Origin: Durusdinium trenchii
Taxonomy: Eukaryota; Sar; Dinophyceae; Suessiales; Symbiodiniaceae
DNA length: 64,000 bases
Direction of reading: 5' to 3'
Assembly (NCBI GenBank): GCA_963970005.1
Contig: CAXAMN010004002.1
Location: forward strand, 332,182 to 396,181
Within the stretch, counting starts at the first letter, position 1; the number at the start of each line of letters is the position of its first letter. Both the position numbers and the translations under genes were made by a program. The notes below the pieces were generated by a model, which was given only the letters and a program-made list of their open reading frames with translations, was not told where the DNA came from and ran no database searches. Positions 1-12,120 of the stretch are shown piece after piece.

Positions 1-15
1 CCTTAGAGTGTACGT

Positions 16-123
16 GGGTTTCATGTCATCTGGAAATGGAGTAAATAAGACAGTGCTTGTGCAGCACGTCCCACTTATTCAGCGGGCGTCTTATTTACTC
101 CATTTCCAGATGACATGAAACCC
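16..123. repeat. 36-bp perfect inverted repeat
   Basis: Positions 16-51 are the exact reverse complement of 88-123 (36 of 36 bases), separated by a 36-base spacer that contains its own small palindrome (GTGCTTGTGCAGCAC). This could be a foldback or MITE-like element, or the inner ends of a larger palindrome cut by the window edge. No coding sequence is linked to it. The first six bases of the window are CCTTAG, the hexamer that forms hairpin loops further on; its left flank is outside the window. Confidence 0.85.
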
Positions 124-295
124 CGACCCTTCTCCCCCTCGCTGGGGTCGGCGGCACGGGGCGTAGCCCTTACAATATATATCCACTCAGTGATCTACAC
201 ATGCGATCACATGTGTCTGGATGTCTAGAGCTGACTTCAGGGGATGTATGATATTTCATATGAATATCTATACAGTAATACTAACACTGATACCG

Positions 296-312
296 ATATA
301 TATATATATATA
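296..312. repeat. (AT)n microsatellite
   Basis: This is an uninterrupted AT dinucleotide run. Similar short runs occur at 8,298-8,312, 9,848-9,861 and 12,528-12,541, all within the gene-sparse left part of the window. From 124 to about 1,280 I see nothing else that I can name. Confidence 0.8.
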
Positions 313-1661
313 TTAGTATTCCTATATGTGATTATATTTGTGATGTATCTTGACAAGAAAGGACCCAACAGTGCTTCTTGTGACACGTTCGTGCATGCTT
401 CACAAGAAAGTGTGTTCTTTGCCTGTACCACATTCGGAGCCGGCAAAGCAGGAATGTCTGTCCTTCCTGAGAAACAAGCGGGCTGCCTTTGGCTTGAAGG
501 TTTTAGAAAATTGGTGATTCACTCCCACCAACGAAGGATGCTTCTCACTATGACATTAAACCTGATGACATGTATGAAGCCCTTGGAATTGGCTGAGAAA
601 CACCCTTGCGTGGTGTTTCTGTCGCCTTTCGTCCGCCAAGACTCCAAGCCAAGCAGAGGTCCACAAGCCTGCAAGGAAAGGCTCCTGACATGATCAAACC
701 GATCAAAAAACAACCCACACAAGTCTTAGAAGTAAGTGGAACCTCAACCCACGGATTCAGGGAAGAAGCACAAGCTCTTAAACAGACTCTTGCGCACGCC
801 TCAGGCCGTGGGCATTTGCACCATTCAGATCTCAGGATGCGATCCAGCAAGAGAACCTGCCCAGGAAACTTCACCGGCTTCATGAAGGACTTCCTAGGAG
901 ACAGTTGGAAGGACGTCCTGCGCTCCCTCCACGGAAAGCAGAAGCTTCTCCGCCCAAGTCACGGCATATTCTGCTGGGACCTGAGACGCTGCGTGACTGA
1001 GATCCCTTCGCTCAGTAATCCTCACAGTCGAAAAACGCATTCAGTTGCGACGAAGACCCAAAACGAAACACACTCTGCGGACCCTTTTTGGGCACCCAGG
1101 GCGCTCGCTTGCGCCTCTAGCAGGGCCACCACGACACCCTCAGAAGCCGGAACCTGTCGGTGTCGGTTGCAGAAAAGGACGGTGCACTGCCACGCCCCTC
1201 TCAAGGCAGTTGCATTTCAAGTCACTAACATGGCAGTGGAAAATGGTCCCTGGAAAGGCTACTTTCCTCTAGAAAAGTTGTGGTTTTCCACTTCCATGAG
1301 TACTTCAGGGAGTGTAGGTACCTGGTGTCTCATGCTTGTCACCTCCGCCACCAGGGCCTGGAAGAACTTGGGCGACTTGGGCAGCGGCGGGAAGGCTCTG
1401 GCAGAAGCCTCCTGAAATGATATTTTTGGAGGGTTCTAGTTCTGGGGGTTGCTTCTCGAAAAGTTTGGGTCCTGAGAAATATAAGGCTCCCGGCAGACCC
1501 TGGATCTCATGATTCTCAGGGGGATTGGGGGGTTGCTTCGAACGGCCCAAAGATGGCCTCTTTCGTGGCGTTCTTCACGACGGTTGGGGCTGAAGAAAAA
1601 TTCCACGACTGTTGGTTCGTTTCTCCAGCTGAGCTTGTCCTCCGGATCCAGTGACCAAGAC

Positions 1662-1701
1662 CTCGATGGTGCCGGTCAAGACTCGATGGTGCCGGTCTCT
1701 C
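1662..1701. repeat. Two-copy 20-bp tandem repeat
   Basis: The 16-mer CTCGATGGTGCCGGTC occurs at 1,662-1,677 and again at 1,682-1,697, giving a 20-bp period. It lies in sequence with no assigned gene. Confidence 0.7.
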
Positions 1702-2299
1702 TTCAAGTCGTGTCCATTCCAAAAGCCTTGAGGGGCACACAGCGGTTGCAGTGCAAATGCTTGGAGGGCGAATGCACTGGCCGGTCCTGAACGCTCAAGA
1801 TGCAGTCAAATGCGGAGGTGTGTGCTAGACGTATATAGAAGCCCAACAGCAACATACTGTTTAGTGGGAGAATGGACTGCCAACCAATTGGTTCAATTCT
1901 CACACTCAAACAACAAGGATATTCTTTTGGGGAAAAATGAGGGGTCAGTTTGGTACCACTGTTGGTTCTATCAGATACACTGGTATCTCCTCTATGAATC
2001 AACCAACAGTCAAGGGCCATCTCTTCTGTATATATTACACCCAAAAAAGGTTCTCAGAAACCTCAGAGGGTGAACTCCCCTAAGGCACCGGGCCAGCTCC
2101 GCAAATCACCAGAGTCTTGCAGCGCGCGGCATCGCCTGCAACGCCCACGGCAGTCTCCAAATGTCTTCTCGGTTTTTGTTCGGTTCCTTTAGATTTCAGT
2201 AGGGCACCTACTGATCCGGCCCACCTGAGAACACGAAGTCGATCTCGGGCTGCTCGTCCTCGTCATCTGACCTGATCACGTTGCACGGATCCGGGGTGG

Positions 2300-5200
2300 G
2301 CCCACCGAAGCGCCACGTGTTCCGCTGCGTTGTCCGCGCGAGGCCGCCCACGAAATCGAGGCCGGCCGAGGGAAGTCCCAAAACAAGCTTCCGAAGTGGA
2401 AAATCCACCAGGTGCGCCGTGTGAGAACGTCCAGTGAGACTCCGACACGCAAGGCTGGATTTGGTCCAGCAGCCCATGAATCATCTGAAAAAGGACGCGA
2501 GAGCTTGTCACCGAAGCTTGTGACTTGTCCAAGGATATGGCTCATGTCAGCTTCTGTCACTGAAGCAAATAGCAAGTGCATCCACAGGTCTGACAACCAA
2601 GTTTCTAAAATCTGCTCCTTTCTGTAGTCGAGTCACATGTGTTCTTTTTCTAAATCTGGCTACGAGGCTAAGCAGCTATGACAACAATAAAGTCACTGAG
2701 GAGTGACGGATCAAGAATATCGTTTTAAAAGCCTGCTCTTAACTAAGTAGGTGCCTACTTAATTAAGGGATTAAACTACTAGCTACTAGTTAACTTCCAG
2801 CAACAGGAGAGCTCACACTTCTTCAAGGAAGCTCCCCCCCGCCTGAGGGCGCTCGCACTGTTCATTTAGTTCCTAGATGTTCATCACCAAGAGAGCATCT
2901 TTCTCACATAAAATCAAGTGCCAGCGACAATGTCAGCTCGGCCATCCAATTGGTCTGACCGCAAAAAAGTGCACTTGGCGAGGCATGAAAACCAGGGTGT
3001 TCCCATTTCTACTGCAGCACCTATGATTATGACAATCCAAAAGTCCTTGCCAAATGTCCACTGCATGACTTTTGTAGCCAAATTCACCACACGTTCAGCC
3101 TTTTCAGCTTCACGAGCCTTTTCAGCTTCACGAGCTAGATGTCAAAATCACCGGAAAGATGGCATTAAAGTGCCACACTCAGCATTCTGTGTTGGGCAGA
3201 CTGCACATAGCTTGGTGCTTTGACTCCCTTTCTGCACCCTACAGCTCTCACACGACTTCAGTTCAATCAGCATTCCTTCTCCATGCATTGTCCACTCAAA
3301 ACGTTGTGGACAATGACAAAGTATGAGCCCAAGAGAAAAAAATCATGCAAGTGCCTGAAAGTTGCAAATGCGCTTATGTACAAAAAAAAGTCAACTTTCA
3401 CTGGCCACAGGGTGAAGTTCAGACATTGTCACAAATCCTGTCTACCATGAGTTTCACTTTGACATCAAGTTCGCAATGTCTTGGCTTCAACTCTTAAAGT
3501 TTGTACATGCATCCATTGTGGATAGTAGAAACATCGACTGGCCACTACAAACGAGCGACTGTACGACTGTACCCGTCTGAAGCATCTGCACTCGCGGCCG
3601 AAAAACCTCTCTCTTTCTGGCTCTCGAGCGGCTGCGCCAGGCAGCGCTCAAAACGAGAAATCACAAATGCAGCTGCCAGTCTGTAACTTCCGCACCTCAC
3701 TTGGCTGCTTGGCCGCTTGGGAGAAAACAATATTCCACACATCACATCCAATCAAGCAGCGACAGCTCCGTCGCATCTTGACTCTCTTTGGATTCCATGC
3801 TCAATCTGGGCTTCTCGCTGCATTCTTCAGCTCATGATGTAGAGGACCAGCCCCAGACGAGCGACAATTCCCTCCCAAACGTAACTCAAGCCTCTCCAGC
3901 TTCGGAAGGTCCTCGGCCGATCTGATCAGAAAAAGAACACTCAAAGTCGCTGCCCTGCCCGAACCACACTCCCTGTTCACCCTGGTCCACGCTGCTTTCA
4001 AGCGTGGGAAACACCGGTTCTGAGCATCGCCACGCCCACGGCTCGCGCCAATTCCCGCTCGCCGTTGTCCCCCACGAGGTTCCCTCGAAGGTCGGCCACC
4101 AGCCTCCGCGTTGGCCGTCACGGTGGGACGGTCCACGGCGTCCAACCGACCGTCCCGGTACACCACGGTGGACACCGGTCGGTCCGTCTCAACCGGGGTC
4201 ATAGACCCACTCAAAGTCTTCAAGAGACCAGGCATCTCCAACATGCAACTCATTGCCCCCCCAAAAAAAAAGAAGTGGTTCACACTCACCATCCCTAATA
4301 CATTCCCAAGACCACTGGGACTATCCTTCCTTTTTCTTGAATGTCCCTTTTCCACCACTCCTCCGACTTCGCGCTCGCCTAGACAGCTTCGCAAGGTGAC
4401 CCATGGCCCGGGCCAGCTCGCAAGCGCCCGGATCGCCTGCAGCGCTTTCCGGAAAGAAATCGGCCAACACGTCGAGCTTTCGGGGAAGAAACAGAAGAAA
4501 AATGAAGAAATTGGTGTTTCTGGGAAGAAGAAATGAAGAAACTGTTGGAGCTTTTGTGGAGCCTTGCTGGAACAAAGAACGCATGAAAAAGAGTCAAGAG
4601 CTGAGCTCCCCTCCCCAAAAAAAACCTGGGCCTATGCCATTGCCGCTCACATCCAGCTCAAGGCAGCAGAGCAAACGTAGACTTCCCAGGGCCTCGTTCG
4701 ACACGATGTTCCGGGGGGCGGCTCTCCGAAGGCGACCGACCTCTCCAAGGCTGTTCGCCTCACCGGGTTCACCTGCCGAGGTCCCGCGGTCCCCGCGGTC
4801 CCCTGCCTGCGACAGCTCCCGGGCGCCCACCTCTCGAATGCGGTTGCCAGAGGCCAACAGTCGCAGGCTCACCTCGAGGACACGGTTCTTCGGTGAGACC
4901 GAAAAACGGACGCGTCAAACATACGTCCAACAGACGCAGCCTTTGTCGATCTCTTTGGTGTTGAATCACAGCCCACGTCCACAATTGAGTGGAGAAGTGC
5001 AGATTGGGTGTATAACAACTGAATGGGTCAGATATGTTGCAGGAAATAAGGGGCACACGGCACTTGTGGACGATTCATGGATCATTTTGCAGTCTCATTT
5101 TCTCCGGCTTCCCCTTGCAATGCTGAGGACCACACTAGGCCTTGCTGCGAAGAAATGGCCTGATCGCACCGCTGATCACGATGTCCGACCATGCAACAAA

Positions 5201-8200
5201 CTACTGCCCATGACCTGAGAATGCTCCCCCCATTCCGATCCCATTCCCGACTCGGCCATGCCGGCAGGGCTGGGCCTGGGCCAAAAGGCGAGCCCCAGCA
5301 GAGCCTCGTTGTGCCACGGTTTAATCCACCGCCGCGGTGCAACGGTTTGGCGCAAACAAAGGTTTGGGGCTTCCAAAAAAAAAAAAAACTCCCACTGAGA
5401 TTTGATTGAAAAATAAGGGGCATGTTGATCATCAAAAAGATCCCCCAAGAATTTTTTTATCTACAGAGTTTTGGGTCTACTTATCAATCTTATCATCAAA
5501 CATATGTTTTGACCCAAAAGGATGAATGTTTCGGCATGCTCCAAGCTCATGTTGAGGTCGTCGCGTCACTGACGAGTTTGCCCCGCCTACATGGTTGACG
5601 TTCAGGTCAATGCTCAAGGTCTTCAGACCCTGAAGATGCTTGGCAGCTGCTCAAACGACGGCTGAAACAAAGCTTCCACCAACCAGGCCAGCGTCCAGGA
5701 GCGTCCAAACCCGCTCTATGCGGGTTTAAAGCGATGAGAGGGGAAAAGGCATTGTCCTCTTTGGTACAAAGTGTTCTTTGTCCTTGGAATGTCATTTGGA
5801 CGTACTTAAGACTTAATGACTTAAGACCAAGTGCTCTTCACCACGTGCCTCTTCACCTAGCCGGTGTTTCCCGCGTCTTGACGTCGGTGAACCCCTCTCA
5901 CCTGAAGGCTAGACAGGGCCATGCCCAAGTCATGTGCACCTCCGGCAGGAAGCGATCGGTTCGTGTGCACGTTTTGGTCTTCATCATCATCCATGGATTG
6001 ACGTTACAGTCGTCGCGCCTGCCCATCCGACACTGCTGACGCTGAGATCGAGCCTCGGGCAACACATGCGATCGGTGAGTCCGGTGAGTAGTATTCTAGG
6101 GCAAAACATCAAGGATTCTGAATATCTGAGGCCACATCTCCAAGTCTTGAAGACTGTGTGAACTCAGAGCGTGAGCAATGTCCTCTCTGTTTTGAAGCGC
6201 AGCAGTTCCGAAACAAGAAACACACATATCAACAAAGTCTCGCCTGCACACCAGCTTCTGACACCTGCGCATTCAGAAAGACCAAGTGTATACTGTAGTA
6301 TAAACACAAAATGCTGATATGAGATTATATGAGCCAACAAATCATCCTGCCGAGGGACTGCATTTCGATTCAACCCCAACACCAGCCGCGACAGCCTCGC
6401 CCAGCACGCCATGTCACACGAAGGAAACATTCACGAAAACTAGTAGCTTCTTGTTACTAGCAGCGATGACCTCCAACCTGCTTGCGATGGCCTCCACCTA
6501 ATAGCGTCCTTGCTACTAGTAAAACTTGGAAAACTGCAAAGGTTCGGCTGAGTGCAGAGCTTCCGCAAACCCCTCATGGTCGCGGCCATCTGCCTCGCTC
6601 CATCCTCGTGGTTCCGTGGGCCACGTGCCACGTGGCAGGCCACTTCTCTTCGGTCGTTGCCACGGCCTCCCCAACGCGGTTGTCGAACAGTGCCACTTCG
6701 AGCTCAGACAGTGTTGGCAGCTCCAATACCTGGAGAGGCGAGTTGGATTTTTGAAAAAAACACCTGGCACTCAACCAGCTGAAGGAAACTGCCACTCTGG
6801 CGGCACGACTTGGGCCAAGCATGCCACACCTTGATTGCACAAGGCTCTTTCAGTAACAAAGAACCGCAAAGCCACTCTGCCTGGGTCAGAAATCCGATTC
6901 CGGTTGAGGTCCAAGACCTCAAAGATCACGGCAGACAGCCCAGATCAACGGTGCAGAGAAAAAGGATCACCTCCCGGCTCGTTGAACAATCAATAATGCC
7001 AGGAATGCCGACAAAGGATTCCCCGTTTCTGAGAATTGCTCCAATGCTTGCAGCAGCAAGTTTGAGCGCAAGAACTTGGACAATTCCCTCAACCTGCTCA
7101 CGGCATCATGCAAACGCTCACAAGAGAAAAATAATATATATGTGTATGTGATTGTTTCTTTTATGGTCCATATGTCAAGCGTCCCATGACTGATGTCAAA
7201 TAGAGTCATATTTCTTGTGCTTCGTCTTGTCTGAAAGATATGTGCAACTTTCTTGTTCTCGGAAAATGCGTCTTCTGACCCTGCGTCGCCAATGTCATTC
7301 AAGCTCAAATCCAGCTTCCTCAGCAATTCGAACGATGCTAGTGCACCGACTTCAGCAGCCCAAACAAATCTGGCTACCCTCTCTGAAAATCAACCGATTG
7401 ACACTCTACTCATCTAATCTAAAAACTGCAACGAAGCATCAATCTCGTCAAGCTCCTTAAAGAAGAAAGCTCCTGCAAGCTGTCAATGTCAAGAGAATTT
7501 ATGATCCAGGCTTCATGGTGGATGGAAAGTCTGCCCTGTGGCCTATCACCGCAAGATGTTGGAGGTTTGTAATGTAAGAAACTACAGTAATCACAAAAGC
7601 CACATGCCATTTGTCTCAACAACATTTCTACCATCCAACCTACACGATGCTCAGCACCAAAATCTCTTGTCCTTGTGAGGAACTGCTGATTTGGACCGTT
7701 TCTCACGGCCAGACTGGCAAAATCAGAAGTTTGCATCTTGCTGCCCCCGACACCAACGGTGGACAAGTAACTTTAGGGAATCTACCGCAAACTCAAGGAA
7801 ACCTGGGACCCGCTATGGGAAAGACATTTTCCGCAACCTCCTGAATAATCGGTACAGCGCGAAGCAACAAATACGGTCACAACATATGGTTGCTGCTAGG
7901 AGCACAAACTAGCGTAACTATCCTCCCAACAACCAAATATGCCCAGAATGGCCATCTGGATGGTCAAAAAGGGCAAAGGAAAAAAAACACCTCTGAACAC
8001 ATCCAGATGCCCAAAAAAGTTTACCCAGGAGCCCTTTCCGCTCCTTGGCAAACTTCTCGCAGCCGCTGTGTCCAAGCCCAGCTCCTGGCGCAGAAGGGAG
8101 AGGGTCGAAGAGCAGCCTGGGGATGCCTGGATGGGAAAAGCACCAGAAAGCTAGTCTGAACCTCAGCCCACCAAGCCAAAGCATAAAGACTATGCCAAAA

Positions 8201-9600
8201 TAGACCCCAAACAGTTTCGGCATGTTTTTTGGGGATCAACTCCTTGAACTCCAATGTTGGTGGTAACGTCTGTAACTGCAATTGTAATACATTCCTTTAT
8301 ATATATATATACACTAGTTTCCAGCTGTTTAGGAATGGCATTGTTTGAAAACAACAGTTATGATTCCTGGGTCACATGTGCCAAAACGAAGGGGTATGTA
8401 TGTCATCAGAAAATCCGACGATGATATCAAATATCAAACGCTGCACCACTGTTGCATTCATTCATAGCCACACGAAAACATACCCGGACAGGCGGTGGAG
8501 AAAGGAAAAGCAGCGTGGCCAAGGAGGGGATACTGCCTGGACAAGGCGGTGGTAAAAGGGCCAACAATGTGGGCAAACAGGACAGTTTTGCACAAGGCGG
8601 GCTGCCAAGCAGACCACCAAGACTGGACAAGGACAACGCGCGTAGCGGACAGGGTGGAAAAGAAAGCCCACGGCGCGGCCACAGCTATCATAGACAGTCA
8701 TTTCTTTCTTACACTGATTGGGGAACAAGAGGAGGACACAGGGTGCGCCAGCAGGACACCAAGAGGACAGGAGGAGGACACGGCGTTTTGCAAGCGTGGC
8801 CAGAGGACAGAGGGACGGCAAGAGGAGCACACAAAGTTTGCAAGTGTGGCTAAAGGACAGCCACCAGCAGAACGAGAGGAGGACAAGAAAAGGACAAAGG
8901 AGGACAACACCCGGACACGGACAGAGACTGGTGGCGAGTGTTTTTCTCCTAAGAGAGAACCCCAACAGGAAACGGTTTGGTTTGGGGAAGCATTAAGCTT
9001 TTTTGACCCATCGAAGAGTGAGTCCAGATAGTGTCTGCATCGAAGACTTGCCGACTTCATTGCCATGTTCTTCTGAAGTGGACTTGCCAGCAGTCCCTGG
9101 TACAGTACCGGCATCACGGGGTGCCAAGGATTTTCATTGGCTTTGCTTGGATGTGTGCTGAGTCTGCTTTCCAGTTTGTGCCAAATAATCCTGCAGAAAC
9201 AGGTAGCTGTTGAAGGTGTGAGTGCAAATCCTGTATCTCTGCACAGTTTAGCTGTATTCAAAAATGCACGTGCGGACGTGAAAATATCCAGCGCGCCCCC
9301 CCTCCCTGTCACACCTGCCAGCAGCAGCTCAAGGCTCTGTAGGCGTTGCAAGGTGCCGATGCCCTGATTCACAGGTCACCCGCATGGAAAGGAACCGAAA
9401 GGAACCATGGTTCCCCTTCGGCCCAGGCAGATCAGTAAACCTCTTAACTGATTCGCTCCCAGCGTTCGTCCAACGAGACGATGACATGTTCGTCCTATCT
9501 ATTCTCACCTTGTTACTAGCGATGCCAGGAGCCCCTTCGGCGCGGTGCCTGGGCCAAGTGGCAAGCTCCATGGTCTCCAACAGAGGTGAAACTGATGTCA
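2300..9600 (-). CDS. Scattered leucine-rich-repeat exons (putative multi-exon gene)
   Basis: At least eleven separate minus-strand segments translate to single leucine-rich repeats of the ribonuclease-inhibitor type. They lie near 9,517-9,592, 9,265-9,363, 7,419-7,505, 7,240-7,382, 6,640-6,729, 6,347-6,412, 5,990-6,052, 5,560-5,633, 4,618-4,872, 3,815-3,925 and 2,310-2,408. Each has the alternating L-x-L spacing, and the best ones continue into N-x-I/V-G-x-x-G. The segments are short, lie in different frames and are separated by non-coding DNA, which is what one exon per repeat would give. Some start after a plausible acceptor (TTTTCAG at 7,383-7,389, CTCCAG near 6,730). I cannot fix the full exon chain, so this span is a hypothesis about one or two genes, possibly partly decayed. 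Such LRR domains bind proteins; no specific partner can be inferred. Confidence 0.45.
3099..3134. repeat. Two-copy 18-bp tandem repeat
   Basis: CCTTTTCAGCTTCACGAG is present twice in direct succession. No function is apparent. Confidence 0.75.
3815..3925 (-). CDS. LRR segment
   Basis: The minus strand encodes AEDLPKLERLELRLGGN followed by SSGAGPLHHELKNA, one recognisable leucine-rich repeat. The surrounding frame upstream is low-complexity (Arg/Gly-rich) and probably not coding. Confidence 0.4.
4618..4872 (-). CDS. Two LRR segments in one open frame
   Basis: One minus-strand frame contains SLRLLASGNRIREVGAREL (about 4,808-4,869) and, 35 residues later, LRLLCCLELDVSGNGIG (about 4,630-4,680). 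Both fit the ribonuclease-inhibitor-type repeat. The stretch between them is Gly/Arg-rich and may be intronic. It is a likely part of the same scattered LRR gene. Confidence 0.45.
6640..6729 (-). CDS. LRR exon
   Basis: The reading frame follows CTCTCCAG (acceptor at 6,730-6,732) with VLELPTLSELEVALFDNRVG, an LRR consensus. The frame then runs into less convincing sequence. Treat it as one exon of the putative minus-strand LRR gene. Confidence 0.45.
7240..7382 (-). CDS. LRR exon (best-preserved repeat)
   Basis: After an acceptor-like TTTTCAG (7,383-7,389) the minus strand reads open through a textbook ribonuclease-inhibitor-type repeat, LRKLDLSLNDIGDAG, preceded by GALASFEL. The downstream end is uncertain: the frame stays open to about 7,222 and several GT dinucleotides could be the donor. 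It belongs with the other minus-strand LRR segments between 2.3 and 9.6 kb. Confidence 0.5.
8480..8925. repeat. Purine-rich low-complexity tract
   Basis: The plus strand is dominated by short, irregularly repeated GGACA/GAGGAC words for about 450 bases. The minus-strand reading frames over it are Cys/Leu/Val-rich artefacts of the composition. I see no gene here. Confidence 0.6.
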
Positions 9601-10583
9601 ACCTGATCATCTCGGGGGAAAACGCTGGGGCGTCACGAAGAAGGCGCTACAAAAGGGTGCGCCGGCAGTGGCTCAAGAAGGAAAAAGAACAGAATGGACG
9701 GGTCCACAATCACAAGTGCCGAGCAAATTCGACGTCAAGATGTTCGGCCTCTAATTCCTTCAGGCCCACCAAGGCCCTCAACGATTGCGCCAGTGAATGA
9801 ACCACCTCCTGGCCACTGGGTCAGCGAACGAAATCAAGGTATACAATTATATATATATATAGGTACAAACATGCCAAACGTGGGCCGGAGGCAAACGTCT
9901 TCTGCGCAAAGTCATCTTGATTCCTGGGCTGGGAAATCAAAAAACTGGACTGAAGGACATGGTTCTGCGTCAACAGGGAGCAAATATCTTTGGATTCTGA
10001 TGTGGACATGACATGACTCAGCGACAATGACGCCAGATCCTTCCCGGGCAGTGTTTGCGGACCAGAACGTAAGCCGCCGACCCATGAGCTGCTGGGTCAA
10101 AGCATTTCGCATCTGCCGATCAGTCGCCTGTATTCACTTCAAATTTGCAAGGGAGGTGGATTGATCTGCCAAAGAAAAGGCTCTCTCGCCACAGAAGCAT
10201 GCCAAAAGCCTGGCACAGAAACGTCCAACTGGGCGGCGGGCCCCCACGCGGAAGGCAGTAGCGGCATCGTAGAAGTGCAAGGCCTGAGAGTGCGGCGCGC
10301 TGTCGAGCCGGTCCACAGGTCTACTGTGGGTCCGTTCGTCTAAGAGCTCAACGCCTGGTGCCAAAACCTGAGACTGACAGGAACTGGAAAAGAACCCACG
10401 GGTTGAGGGGCAGCATTTGCCTCTGAAACAAGAGGGAACCATACCCCTTATACAAAGACCAGGGATCCAAAATTCTAGCATTGGAAGTCGTTTCTGTCCA
10501 GACCTCTATGCCTTTGGTCCGAGCCGCCTTTGAGGCCGCCAAAGCGGCTGCTCACGCGGCTGAGTTAGAATATTATCAGTGAC

Positions 10584-10823
10584 TTGGGGCGAATCTGAAT
10601 TCGACACGGATCTCGGTTCCAGCGGGATTCCTTGCGGGCTCACATGTTCCAAGTGCCACACATCCGCAGGCATGTGTCGAGGCCAGTCTAACAACGCCAT
10701 GGCTGGAGGACCAGACAGGTCTGATGCTTCACTAGACAGTTCGACTTGATGGACCTCGAAGAAGGGCGAGAAACTCTGCAATGATTTGTGCAAATGCAGC
10801 AGGGTCTTGCGTTCACTGAACGC
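10584..10823 (-). CDS. Exon of unrecognised gene
   Basis: The frame opens directly after the 80-bp intron with AFSERKTLLHLHKSLQSF and stays open for 80 codons to SDSPQ, where GTCACT could be a donor. A second possible donor, GTGAGC, lies about 30 bases further. A third open segment follows at about 10,134-10,375 (after CCTGTCAG; begins VLAPGVELLDE) and may be the next exon. No domain is recognised. Confidence 0.45.
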
Positions 10824-10903
10824 CTGTGAAAACACAAATTAACTGCAAATGCATTCTATACTTGGTAGAAGGCTGCAGGAAAAGTGTATTCAAACATACT
10901 CAC
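10824..10903 (-). other. 80-bp GT-AG intron
   Basis: The donor GTGAGT (10,898-10,903) and the acceptor TTTTCACAG (ending 10,824) are both canonical, and the two flanking frames join in phase 0 (Cys codon, then Ala-Phe-Ser-Glu). Many dinoflagellate introns use GC or GA donors; this one does not. Confidence 0.6.
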
Positions 10904-11008
10904 ACAAAGGATTTTTAGCGTGCAGGTCATCCTAGAGCACAGTGGAGTCTTCAGGATAGCAACCTGCTTTGTGCTGCTGGCAAAGCGCAAGCGTGTCAGG
11001 ACATCATC
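10904..11008 (-). CDS. Internal exon, 35 codons, phase 0 at both ends
   Basis: The segment is bounded upstream by the acceptor CTTGCTTCAG (11,009-11,011) and downstream by a canonical donor GTGAGT (10,898-10,903). It is exactly 105 bases and reads open in phase 0 at both ends, starting DDVLTRLRF and ending TLKILC. With the next exon (10,823 downward) this is the clearest spliced structure in the left part of the window. The product is not recognised. It may be the upstream part of the LRR-containing minus-strand gene. Confidence 0.55.
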
Positions 11009-11486
11009 CTGAAGCAAGACTTGAAAATGGTACAGTAACATAGAGGTAGCTGCACAAGCTTGGCAAGCACAAACAACAATTGTTTCTTTATGCAAAGTAC
11101 AAGTACAAGTGCCCTCAAATGTGTTCATGATAATAACTTGAAAACAAGGAGTCTACTTGCGTAGGCTTGACAGAACCTTCCTACCCGTGCCGAAAAGGGA
11201 TCAACTTGCCAGCGCAGAAAAATCGCTGATCAAAACGTCAGCAAATTCAGGTCTTCTATTGCAGTTTCTACTCAGGGACTGCGCGGTTTTTGGCCCGTCA
11301 ACTTGTCCTGGCACACAATCACAAGAATTTCAAACAATTCAAACAAACAATCAAAACCACAAAGTCATTTTCAAGGAACAGAGTGTGTGTAGTTATGAGC
11401 TCCCGAGCAAGTTGAGTGGTCGTCATCATCGCCTCACAAACACAAAGGAATGACTTGAAAGCTAAAGTGGCGGCCAAAACGGAATA

Positions 11487-11500
11487 AACTCTAAGGAGTT
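11487..11500 (-). repeat. Isolated CCTTAG hairpin outside the element
   Basis: AACT, loop CCTTAG, AGTT on the minus strand; the stem does not extend past four pairs. It is the only such case left of 21.6 kb and may be chance. Confidence 0.4.
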
Positions 11501-11833
11501 GGTTCTTGGCTTCCCAAATCTGTCTCGAACGCGCTCGACCAAAATGTCACAGACGCTCGTGAGCCGCCTCCCGTAAGAGTGTAGGGCTCTCAAGGGGCGT
11601 CTCAAACTTCACCCGGCCGCGCCTGGAGAATTCGATCCCGAACATCAGTTGAGCTGAAAAAAATGTATATAACCTGGAAGGTTCCTTACTCAATACATAA
11701 GACCGGGCAGACCAGGCTATCTTTTTCAGTTTGCAGAACTCCACAACCAAACCAATTCCACCGGGTGCACAAGTTGGGCGCCGAAAAGAATTGTTCGAAA
11801 ACCTTCCATGTTGACGTGATGTGATGTGTTGGC

Positions 11834-12120
11834 TCAATGCCAGTGCCTGGAGCCTGCACGGGTTTGGCACACCACGTCAAAGCCCAAACGGTCAATTGAC
11901 AGCATCGTAGCAGCTTCAATATCAGTCAAGCCAGTGAAAGCTTTCGACATATCCAATACTGCATCCGCGTGGTCGGCATTGCAATGCTCCACAGCGCGTT
12001 TGACAGCTTCGACATCTGCTGCAACTTTGTCCGCTGGGCCATTTGCACTCGCGAGTTTTAAGGCTCCGCTTGCAGGTTGCGCAGGGCCGCTTCCAGGACA
12101 AACATGGCTAAACAAAACCC
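11834..12120 (-). CDS. Possible exon, product unknown
   Basis: A minus-strand frame encodes an Ala/Asp-rich, probably helical stretch (VAADVEAVKRAVEHCNADHA, then AVLDMSKAFTGLTDIEAATM). Composition and lack of low complexity make it look coding, but there is no family match that I know and no clear splice sites. It lies just downstream of the MYND gene on the same strand. Confidence 0.25.

Noticed and set aside
244..5218. Several open frames of 150-270 codons on the plus strand (for example at 606-1,415 and 4,403-5,218)
   Set aside because: They are rich in Arg, Ser and Pro, have no motif, and overlap minus-strand segments with clear LRR patterns; they look like composition-driven shadows.
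8462..8965. Cys/Leu/Val-rich minus-strand frame of 167 codons that resembles a membrane protein
   Set aside because: It is the complement of a purine-rich low-complexity tract; the hydrophobicity is a by-product of the base composition.
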